This document shows, in pieces, positions 43,825 to 51,128 of a stretch of DNA of 64,000 bases. The notes under the pieces are model-generated. The model did no database searches and had not been told where the DNA came from. It saw nothing but the letters and a program-made list of their open reading frames with translations. The translations under genes were made by a program, and so were the position numbers. The DNA is from Phycisphaerae bacterium. GTDB taxonomy: Bacteria > Planctomycetota > Phycisphaerae > UBA1845. Location: assembly GCA_029260015.1 (NCBI GenBank), contig JAJDEB010000036.1:1030554-1094553 (forward strand), written 5' to 3'. Position 1 is the stretch's first letter, and the number at the start of each line of letters is the position of its first letter.

Positions 43825-43911
43825 GGAGGAGTGGCCGAGCGGCTGAAGGCGCTGGTTTTGAAAACCAGTGTACGGGTGACCGTACCGGGGGTTCGAATCC
43901 CTCCTCCTCCG
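43825..43911 (+). tRNA. tRNA-Ser(UGA)
   Basis: An 87-base cloverleaf: acceptor GGAGGAG / CTCCTCC, seven perfect pairs. D-arm G-C-C-G-A-G-C-G-G-C-T-G-A-A-G-G-C. Anticodon stem CTGGT/ACCAG with a seven-base loop TTTGAAA carrying the UGA anticodon. A long class II variable arm is present and the T-arm is GGGGG-TTCGAAT-CCCTC. Serine identity rests on the anticodon and long arm. CCA is not encoded; the discriminator is G, followed by a T run (43913-43918) that may help termination before the converging sigma factor gene. Confidence 0.97.
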
Positions 43912-43929
43912 ATTTTTTGAAGACGGCGA

Positions 43930-44709
43930 TTATCTGACATTTGTTTTCAGCATTCTCTTGATGGCCATGATTTCGGCGTCGATTTCTTTTGGGTCGGCGA
44001 GCGTTTGACCGACCATTTGCCGCAGTGTTCGAACGAACCGTCGTTTGATCGCATGCAGCAGAATCGACACTTCCTTTGCCGTTTCGACTCCGACGATCCT
44101 CGCAACATCGTCGAGTGTTTCCGGGCGGTCAGCCCCCATCGCCGGACGCAACACCCATAACTCGTACGCCTGCCAGTGCTTTTGCAGTCCCGCACTGTTG
44201 CAATCACTTTCGAGTTGCTGAATCGTGTTCTCCATGATGCTCGTCGCCCAGCGCCGATCGAACACGTCGGCTGGATCATGCTCGTCGTACTGCTCACTCA
44301 TGACTTGCTCCATCTGTTCGGGCGGAATCAGGAGCGTTTTGCGAGTTGCCTTCGACTGCTTCGACCGCGATTGGTCGATCATATAATTACAAAGCGCGGT
44401 AAGTAGGAACGTGCGAAAGCGGCCCCGATCCTTGCGGGCTCGATTCACCAGGTCGCGTTGAAGTACAACCTCGGCAATAAAATCCTGCGTCAAGTCACAC
44501 GCGACATCGGGTTGGTTTCCACGTCGTCTGAGAAACGCGTAAATCGGAGCCCAATACATCCGCAACAGGTCGGCAAGTTCATCTCCGCCTTTACCGGCTT
44601 CGAGAATCATCGACCAGTTGGTCGTGACAAACCTTGCTGCCGAATCGCGCGAACCCTTTGCGTCGGGTCGATTTCGTTCGGCTTCTGAATCTTTTGGGTT
44701 CTGGGCCAT
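43930..44709 (-). CDS. ECF-like RNA polymerase sigma factor
   Basis: A 259-residue sigma-70-family protein. The region-2 type motif R-M-Y-W-A-P-I-Y-A-F-L-R-R-R-G and D-V-A-C-D-L-T-Q-D-F-I-A-E-V is at about 50-85. The later G-R-F-R-T-F-L-L-T-A-L-C-N-Y follows. The C-terminal part (about 170-250) has a region-4-like helix pair with V-A-R-I-V-G-V-E-T-A. Longer than classic ECF factors because of an N-terminal stretch R-F-V-T-T-N-W-S-M-I-L. This variant is common in Planctomycetota, where it often stands opposite a Ser/Thr kinase gene, as here. Which promoters it controls is unknown. Confidence 0.9.
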   Translation of the reverse strand: MAQNPKDSEAERNRPDAKGSRDSAARFVTTNWSMILEAGKGGDELADLLRMYWAPIYAFLRRRGNQPDVACDLTQDFIAEVVLQRDLVNRARKDRGRFRTFLLTALCNYMIDQSRSKQSKATRKTLLIPPEQMEQVMSEQYDEHDPADVFDRRWATSIMENTIQQLESDCNSAGLQKHWQAYELWVLRPAMGADRPETLDDVARIVGVETAKEVSILLHAIKRRFVRTLRQMVGQTLADPKEIDAEIMAIKRMLKTNVR

Positions 44710-44903
44710 TTTGGTTCTGGATCATTAGGATTTTGGGACATGGCGGTCGAAGTAGTAGATAGGGGCAATCCGATAAACCGGTGTCCATGAATTTAAGCGA
44801 AGCGGTGGGTACACCAAAGCCACAAAATAACAAACGGCAGATGATTCACCCGACTTTCTTCGTATATTTAGTGGAAACCTCAAACAGGGCAAGGATTATC
44901 GGC

Positions 44904-47486
44904 ATGTATTTGGACTCGGAAAGTGCACGGCGGATTCTCGATCAAACGCTTGCGGGCATCTCGGACGACACGGGCGATCCTCAGCCGCCAACAACCGAGA
45001 ATGACACCGCTAAAGCTGATCCTGACCGCCCGGCGATCGATCGCATCGGTGAATATGCGTTGAAGCGGCGTCTGGGGGCTGGCGGTTTGGGAACTGTTTT
45101 TCTCGCCGAGCAAGAATTCCCGCAACGTGATGTCGCCATTAAGATCGTGCGCCCAGAGTTATCGGCCCCCCGCACGCGCAGTCGATTGCTGCAAGAGGCA
45201 GAATTTCTCGCGCGGGTTCAACATTCGGGCATCGCTCAGATTTTTGAAGCTGGTATCGCAGCAACGCCCTACGGCGATCAAGCGTATATCGCCATGGAGT
45301 ACGTTGCGGGGAAACCGGTCACCGAATATGTCGATGAGCGGAAACTCACGACGGTACAGAGGATTCGTGTTTTCCTGGCGATCTGTGACGCGGTCGCGCA
45401 TGCACATCGAATGGGCATCATCCATCGCGACCTCAAGCCCAGCAACATCATCGTCACCGACGACGGCAAAGCCAAAATCCTCGACTTCGGTTTGGCCCGC
45501 GCGCTGAGCAATGACGCGCAACACACTTCACTTCTGACGGGAATCGGCGAAGTCATTGGCACGCTGCCATTCATGAGTCCCGAGCAGCTCAGTGGTGATC
45601 CGTACTCGATCGATACGCGTGCAGATGTCTATGCGCTCGGCGTCGTTTTGTACCGTCTGCTGAGTAATCAGATGCCAATCGACGTTTCAGGGATTGATTT
45701 TGCACAAGCTGCTCAGTTCGTTTTGAACAGTGATCCGGCGAAGCTTGGCTGCATCAATCCTGAGCTGTCGGGTGACCTTGAAGTCATTGTTGAGAAAGCA
45801 ATGGCAAAGGAACAGGAACGACGTTATGCGAGCGTTTCTGAATTTGCGGACGACCTGAAGCGATTCCTCGATGGCGAACCAGTGCTGGCCAAACCGTCAA
45901 GCATTTCGTACCGCATGGGCAAACACATCAGACGCAACAAGGGGTTTGCCTTGGGCGTGGGTCTTGCGTTTGTCGTTCTAATTCTTGGCGTCGTCGGGAT
46001 GGCCTGGAAAACAGTTGAAGCCAACCGCGAACGCGAGCGGGCTGTGATCGAAGCGCAGAAAGCCGTCGCCAACGAAGCGATGGCCAAGGAGGTGACGACG
46101 TTCATCATGGAGGTCCTCGCTGCACCGGGATACGGCCGTCAGGGTCCGGACGTCAAAGTCGTTGACGTACTCAATGCTGCTGCCAACCGGCTGGCTGATA
46201 ACCCCCCGAGTTCGCCGATGACCCAGGTCGGCATGCACCTTTCATTGGGAAACGCGTATCAAGGCATTGGCGACTTCGACACCGCAACGGTTCATTTCAA
46301 ACGGGCTTTGGCGCTCTCTGAGGAAAGTAGCGATGCATCGGTACTCGAAACACTCGAACTGATGAAGTCTCTGGGCGGTGTTCTCAACGAAGCCGGCAAA
46401 ATAGAAGAAGCACTGCGGGTCTTGGAAGAAGCGGAACGCAAATCGACAAAGGTACTGGGGGCTCGTGACCCCATGACCGCAAGAATTCAAATCGAGCGCG
46501 CTTCTGTCATCAAGGAAACCGGGCGACTTGCCGAAGCGCGTACGATCACGACGCAATCGTACGAAACGCTGCTGGAATCGCTTGGGCCACATAGCCGCAT
46601 CACGAGAAACACGGCGATCGGTCTGGCGTATCTCTGTCTTGAATTGCGCGACCTCGATGAATCCGAATCGATATTGCGCGATGTCATGGCAACCTTTGAG
46701 GACAAAACTGATCCGATGCTGTCTGAGGCGCAGTCGATCCTTGGCGAAGTCTTGCTGCTCCAAGGATCATTGTTGGAGGCTGAGAACCTTCTCCGCGAAG
46801 CCGTCCGATACCGACAGAAGCGATTCGGTATCGATCATCCGCACACGAGTTCGTCCATGATACGACTGGGACAAGTCCTGCAAGCCGCCGGTGAATGCGC
46901 CGAAGCGATCAAAGTGATGGACGACGCCCGCCGCATTCGAGGGACGTCACTCGGACTTGATCATCACGCGTATTATCGTGCCGTCATCGGTCAATATATG
47001 TGCATGAAAGCCTGTGATGAAAGGGATGCAGCGATGACTGTGCTCGAGAACGGTTGGGCCAGCAGTCGCGGTAACTTGCCCGTGAATCACGACGTGACCC
47101 GTCGCATCGGCGGGCTCCTTCTTGAAGCTTACTCTGAATCCGAACTCAGTCAGAACGACCGAACAGCGATGCTCGCAGTTGCAAACGATCTGTTTCCAAT
47201 CGACCGACCGATGCCCGAACGAATCGGCACGGAAGGTGTCGCCCCCTGGTTGATGTGCATTCAAATCCTTGTTGATAACGGAGAGGTTGCCCGCGCCGAT
47301 TCTCTTTACACCGCATACTGTGAGATCGCCGGCGAACTTCCCGTCCATCCTGAAGACACTGACGAACGAATCAAGAAACTGGCTGACGATGCCTCTCGCA
47401 TTTTGAGCGAAGCATATGACAAGATGAATCGTCCAGCCGACGCTGCTCGAATTCAACAATTGGGACCCAAGCCTAAGGCGCAATAA
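44904..47486 (+). CDS. Membrane Ser/Thr protein kinase with TPR-like repeats
   Basis: An 860-residue protein. An intracellular kinase domain covers about 48-325 with glycine loop G-A-G-G-L-G-T-V (58-65), Lys80, H-R-D-L-K-P-S-N (174) and D-F-G (194), all intact, and an S-P-E activation-segment end. A transmembrane helix spans about 347-368. The extracytoplasmic part (about 400-840) holds tetratricopeptide-like helical repeats with A-x2-L-x2-G-N-A-Y and A-x3-Y-x2-A-L patterns. The frame extends to GTG 44781, but ATG 44904 follows AAGGAT. It is divergent from the sigma-factor gene. Probable sensor of an envelope signal; the partner substrate is not known. Confidence 0.9.
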   Translation: MYLDSESARRILDQTLAGISDDTGDPQPPTTENDTAKADPDRPAIDRIGEYALKRRLGAGGLGTVFLAEQEFPQRDVAIKIVRPELSAPRTRSRLLQEAEFLARVQHSGIAQIFEAGIAATPYGDQAYIAMEYVAGKPVTEYVDERKLTTVQRIRVFLAICDAVAHAHRMGIIHRDLKPSNIIVTDDGKAKILDFGLARALSNDAQHTSLLTGIGEVIGTLPFMSPEQLSGDPYSIDTRADVYALGVVLYRLLSNQMPIDVSGIDFAQAAQFVLNSDPAKLGCINPELSGDLEVIVEKAMAKEQERRYASVSEFADDLKRFLDGEPVLAKPSSISYRMGKHIRRNKGFALGVGLAFVVLILGVVGMAWKTVEANRERERAVIEAQKAVANEAMAKEVTTFIMEVLAAPGYGRQGPDVKVVDVLNAAANRLADNPPSSPMTQVGMHLSLGNAYQGIGDFDTATVHFKRALALSEESSDASVLETLELMKSLGGVLNEAGKIEEALRVLEEAERKSTKVLGARDPMTARIQIERASVIKETGRLAEARTITTQSYETLLESLGPHSRITRNTAIGLAYLCLELRDLDESESILRDVMATFEDKTDPMLSEAQSILGEVLLLQGSLLEAENLLREAVRYRQKRFGIDHPHTSSSMIRLGQVLQAAGECAEAIKVMDDARRIRGTSLGLDHHAYYRAVIGQYMCMKACDERDAAMTVLENGWASSRGNLPVNHDVTRRIGGLLLEAYSESELSQNDRTAMLAVANDLFPIDRPMPERIGTEGVAPWLMCIQILVDNGEVARADSLYTAYCEIAGELPVHPEDTDERIKKLADDASRILSEAYDKMNRPADAARIQQLGPKPKAQ

Positions 47487-47490
47487 AGAA

Positions 47491-47527
47491 CCCTCCAGGC
47501 GAGGGTGTGTGTGGTTCGCCTGAAGGG
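47491..47527. terminator. Inverted repeat between converging genes
   Basis: CAGGCGA (47496-47502) pairs with TCGCCTG (47516-47522), extended by CCCT/AGGG pairs with one mismatch. It lies between the kinase stop (47486) and the converging PEP-CTERM gene stop (47571). No T tract follows, so it is a possible bidirectional 3' structure rather than a standard terminator. Confidence 0.4.
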
Positions 47528-47570
47528 CACGAAGGGGAAACAGGTTATTCTGCTCGTCGTTTGGTCCGGG

Positions 47571-48269
47571 CTAACCTTTGAGTTGTCGCGATGACTGCCC
47601 GCGCCTGCGTCGCAATGCCAGTAGTGCGCCACCACCCAGTAACGCAATCGCAGACGGTTCCGGAACGTAGTCGTAGGTAATGGTGAGCGCTCCGGTTTCG
47701 CTGCGATTCCAGCTCGTGTCGGTTGATCCGGGCGGAAACGGGAAGAAGAACGGCAGACCGATGAATGCATCCGTGGTTCCTGCTCCGATGAAGTTGATGA
47801 TCTCGAATGCGCCGACATCAATGCTGTCGTCGAGGTCAATGGATCGCGCGGGAATGTGTGCATAGTCAGGACCGCTGCCCTCGACTCCGTCTGCCGCCGC
47901 GAGATTCAAGTTGACCGTCGGGTAGAATGCCTGGTCAAAAAAGAACGCGGCTTTTTTGGCGCTTAGCAACTCAAAGTGCGGAAACACACCGAAGTCGAAC
48001 CCCCAGTTGTTGATCGGCTGACCGCCGAGATTCTCAGTAAAGACTTCAAGCGTCGAAGTGGCATCGAGGGAAAGGTTCACCCCGGTCAGTGTTCGCGTCC
48101 CGCCCTGCGTATCGAATAGATCGATCGTAAAGAACGGGAATCCCGTCTCACCTTCGACGTGACTGAACGGAATCGTCTGAGTTTCGATGTCAGCGTTGGC
48201 CTGGGCAGCGGTCAGAATCATCGCGAGCGCTGCCAGTGCAGTGATTGTTGTGCGTTTGAAGTACATCAT
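47571..48269 (-). CDS. PEP-CTERM exported protein, choice-of-anchor type, paralogue 1
   Basis: A 232-residue protein. The signal peptide spans M-M-Y-F-K-R-T-T-I-T-A-L-A-A-L-A-M-I-L-T-A. The body is beta-rich with the G-G-T-R-T-L-T-G-V motif. The PEP-CTERM end is V-P-E-P-S-A-I-A-L-L-G-G-G-A-L-L-A-L-R-R-R-R. The PEP-CTERM/exosortase system cuts and anchors such proteins in the outer envelope. ATG 48269 follows a GGAGGA site at 8 bases; the longer frame to 48314 is not used. It is a tandem paralogue of the next gene, 59 bases away. Confidence 0.85.
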   Translation of the reverse strand: MMYFKRTTITALAALAMILTAAQANADIETQTIPFSHVEGETGFPFFTIDLFDTQGGTRTLTGVNLSLDATSTLEVFTENLGGQPINNWGFDFGVFPHFELLSAKKAAFFFDQAFYPTVNLNLAAADGVEGSGPDYAHIPARSIDLDDSIDVGAFEIINFIGAGTTDAFIGLPFFFPFPPGSTDTSWNRSETGALTITYDYVPEPSAIALLGGGALLALRRRRGQSSRQLKG

Positions 48270-48327
48270 TGTTCTTATCCTCCAAAGTGTTTCGTATCGA
48301 GAGTTGAGAGACATTGCGCTAATGGAT

Positions 48328-49023
48328 TTACCTTTTGCGACGCATCAACAGCGTGCCGCCGATCGAAAGCATTGCGAGCGTCGATGGTTCCGGAACATAT
48401 TCGTAGGTGACGACGAGTGAGCCAACTTCGTGGCGCGTCGCCGCAAACCCAATCGGTAGCGGCGGAATGGCGAAACTTAGCGGCAAATTGAGCAATGCAT
48501 CGACCGAACCGATCCCTTCGAACAATGCAAAATCGATCGGGTTGAAATCGATGTCACCGTGCAGATTGGTCGAATTGGTTTCGAATTGAACGAAGTCTGG
48601 ACCGCTTCCCTCTACGCCGTCGCTCGCTGCGAAATCGGCGGACAAGAGCGGATAGGGTGAAGCCCCGATTCCGAAGCTTGATTTCTTGGCGTCGAGAATC
48701 TCGAAACGCGGAAGGATCGCCGAATCCAGAAACCAGCCAGTTACCGGCGACGCGGAGAGGTTCTCGGCATTGATGTCCAAACTAGCCACCGCATCCAATT
48801 CAATCGAAACGCCTGTCAGCGTTCTCGTGCCGCCCATCGTGTCAAAGTAGTCGAGCGAAAGCTGCGGAAACGGTTCTTCACCATGATCGATCGCAAAAGT
48901 CTGGGTGATGACGGTGGCCTGCGCAGGACCGGTACTCAGCCCAACGACGACAACCGCTAGAAGCGCTACCGCGATCTTAAGACGAGGGTGCGGGCTTTCC
49001 CCTGTTGTTCGAATGGAATTCAT
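48328..49023 (-). CDS. PEP-CTERM exported protein, choice-of-anchor type, paralogue 2
   Basis: A 231-residue protein, duplicate of the preceding one. Signal peptide from residue 15 (L-K-I-A-V-A-L-L-A-V-V-V-V-G-L), core motif G-G-T-R-T-L-T-G-V-S-I-E-L, a shared E-G-S-G-P-D-F/Y block, and the PEP-CTERM end V-P-E-P-S-T-L-A-M-L-S-I-G-G-T-L-L-M-R-R-K-R. The two proteins match at the beginning (T-Q-T-F/I-A/P) and in the middle. Function unknown; likely a cell-surface or biofilm protein. It is probably transcribed with its neighbour. Confidence 0.87.
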   Translation of the reverse strand: MNSIRTTGESPHPRLKIAVALLAVVVVGLSTGPAQATVITQTFAIDHGEEPFPQLSLDYFDTMGGTRTLTGVSIELDAVASLDINAENLSASPVTGWFLDSAILPRFEILDAKKSSFGIGASPYPLLSADFAASDGVEGSGPDFVQFETNSTNLHGDIDFNPIDFALFEGIGSVDALLNLPLSFAIPPLPIGFAATRHEVGSLVVTYEYVPEPSTLAMLSIGGTLLMRRKR

Positions 49024-49520
49024 CTTCGTTACCTCCTCCTTGGTTGATGGGACTCAGAGAGACTGAACCTTTATTTAGCGTTTCAAGACACATTGGACTC
49101 GCAGTTGCATGCACGCCGTGAGCGCACGAGCAATACAACACCGGCACATTGCCTACACGCAACGTGATTATGGGACACACTGCGACCCTCACGCACGATT
49201 GCGCGACGGCTGTTCGCTTATCCAGTGAACTATACGAATGAGTTGAAGCCATCTATCCCGGATACTTTTGAGTACCCATAAAAAAGCTGCCCGTAGAACC
49301 GTCTTGACATCGAGCCGACTCCGTCCGTATATGCGTGTTCAATGTCTCTGTATTTGGGCGGCTAGACTTTCCGGTAGAGATGGCCTTGAACTAACGCCAT
49401 GCTGCAAAAAGTGCGGCGGCGGCTTGGGGTTTTGGCGAACTGCAAAGTTGCGGTATTATTCAGCGAATCGGGGTCATCGTTTTCGGGTCGGTTAGATACA
49501 GGTTGGCAAGGAGTAATGAG
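49024..49520. other. Gene-free divergent region before the BNR-repeat gene
   Basis: A 497-base gap holding the promoters of the PEP-CTERM pair (minus) and of the BNR/MoaD-like pair (plus). A 75-codon plus-strand frame at 49268-49495 has no ribosome site or recognisable domain. No repeats of the A-D families and no RNA structure were recognised. Confidence 0.5.
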
Positions 49521-50708
49521 ATGAGTCGAGTTCGGGTCTTGGTGGGCACTAAGAAGGGTGCGTTTATTCTGACATCGGATGGACAGCGCAAGAACTGGGA
49601 CATCAGCGGGCCCCATTTTGCCGGCTGGGAGATTTATCATCTTAAGGGTTCGCCCGTCGATCCCAATCGCATCTTCGCATCGCAGACCAGCGGTTGGTTC
49701 GGGCAAATCATTCAACGCTCCAACGATGGCGGCAAAACCTGGGAGCAACCGGGATCGCCCGAAGGCGCACCGGTGATGTCGCCCGATGGTATGCCGATGG
49801 GCGAAAGCAACCTGTTCGTCTACGACTCCGATTCGCCGCAAGGCAAGCCGCTGACCACGCATCAATGGTACGACGGCACGCAGCACCCGTGGGAATTCAA
49901 ACGCGTGTGGCATTTGGAGCCGTCGCTGTCCGATCCGGATACGGCTTATGCTGGCGTGGAAGATGCGGCGATTTTCAAAACGACCGATGGCGGCGCATCG
50001 TGGAGTGAACTCTCAGGGTTGCGCGGTCATGGTACGGGCCCCGATTGGCAACCGGGCGCCGGCGGAATGTGTTTACATACGATTCTGCAAGACCCGAGCA
50101 ATCCGAACCGCATCCACATTGCGATTTCGTCGGCTGGCAACTTTCGCACCGATGACGGCGGAAAGACCTGGGCACCGAAGAACAAGGGACTGACGTCGAA
50201 GTACATCCCGGACCCCGATACCGAAGTCGGATTCTGCGTACATCGCATCGCGCTGAATCCATCGAACCCCAACACAATGTTCATGCAGCTTCATTGGAAC
50301 GTTTGTCGCAGCGACGATGGTGGTGATTCGTGGAAGTGCGTCAGCGGCGATCTGCCGAGCGATTTCGGTTTTCCCGTCGTCGTCCATGCTCACGAACCCG
50401 AAACGGTCTACGTCGTTCCGATTCTCAGCGACTCGCTTCACTATCCGCCCGAAGGAAAGCTACGCGTTTACCGCAGTCGCGTTGGCGGCAATGAATGGGA
50501 ACCGTTGACCAAAGGCCTCCCGCAAGAAAATTGTTTCGTCAATATTCTGCGCGGGGCGATGTCAACCGACACGCTTGATCCATGTGGCATCTATTTTGGA
50601 ACGACGGGCGGGCAGGTGTATGCGTCGGCTGACTCTGGGGACAGTTGGTCACCGATCGTGCGCGACTTGCCATCGGTCCTGTCGGTCGAAGCCCAGGCGA
50701 TTCCATGA
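49521..50708 (+). CDS. BNR/sortilin-type beta-propeller repeat protein
   Basis: A 395-residue protein built of Asp-box repeats: [36 protein letters not shown] and S-A-D-S-G-D-S-W-S. These are the S-x-D-x-G-x-T-W motifs of sialidases and VPS10-like propellers. No catalytic sialidase Arg triad or signal peptide is obvious. It begins at Met 49521 (M-S-R-V-R-V-L-V-G), preceded by AAGGAG at 49508; the open frame to 49503 is not needed. Its stop overlaps the start of the MoaD/ThiS-like gene (ATGA), so the two are coupled. Confidence 0.85.
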   Translation: MSRVRVLVGTKKGAFILTSDGQRKNWDISGPHFAGWEIYHLKGSPVDPNRIFASQTSGWFGQIIQRSNDGGKTWEQPGSPEGAPVMSPDGMPMGESNLFVYDSDSPQGKPLTTHQWYDGTQHPWEFKRVWHLEPSLSDPDTAYAGVEDAAIFKTTDGGASWSELSGLRGHGTGPDWQPGAGGMCLHTILQDPSNPNRIHIAISSAGNFRTDDGGKTWAPKNKGLTSKYIPDPDTEVGFCVHRIALNPSNPNTMFMQLHWNVCRSDDGGDSWKCVSGDLPSDFGFPVVVHAHEPETVYVVPILSDSLHYPPEGKLRVYRSRVGGNEWEPLTKGLPQENCFVNILRGAMSTDTLDPCGIYFGTTGGQVYASADSGDSWSPIVRDLPSVLSVEAQAIP

Positions 50709-51001
50709 TCCGCGTGACGCTGCCCTTTCACCTGTGTACGCTCGCCCGCGTCAACGGAGAAGTCACGCTCGAAGTGAGTGAGCCGGTGACAACCATCGCA
50801 ATCCTGGACGCACTCGAAGCACAATATCCCATGTTGCGCGGGACAATCCGCGATCACATCACCAAGAAGCGCCGAGATTTCTTGAGGTACTTCGCGTGCA
50901 AGAAGGATCTGTCGCACGACCCGCCCGACGCCCCACTGCCGCAGGAAGTTGCCGACGGCGCGGAACCTTTCATGATCGTCGGCGCTATTGCTGGTGGATA
51001 A
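50705..51001 (+). CDS. MoaD/ThiS-like small beta-grasp protein ending in Gly-Gly
   Basis: A 98-residue ubiquitin-like protein. It begins [12 protein letters not shown], continues [14 protein letters not shown] with the helix of the fold, and ends G-A-I-A-G-G, the diglycine end used for adenylation and sulfur or isopeptide chemistry in MoaD/ThiS-type carriers. The open frame runs up to 50645, but ATG 50705 overlaps the BNR stop and begins the fold directly. No MoaE, ThiF or ThiG gene is nearby, so its activating enzyme is elsewhere. Its role with the BNR protein is unknown. Confidence 0.8.
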   Translation: MIRVTLPFHLCTLARVNGEVTLEVSEPVTTIAILDALEAQYPMLRGTIRDHITKKRRDFLRYFACKKDLSHDPPDAPLPQEVADGAEPFMIVGAIAGG

Positions 51002-51128
51002 ACAACATCGGATGCGGTGCGAATTCTCCCGTCAGATGAACGAACTTGTGGCTTTTGCTATCGAGAATTTCGATGCACGAGAAAGCGCTTGACGTTAAAC
51101 TGGTATCTTCTGAAGTGAGGTAATACAT

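Noticed and set aside
49268..49495. 75-codon frame before the BNR gene
   Set aside because: No ribosome site, no domain, unlike neighbouring genes in composition; better seen as intergenic.
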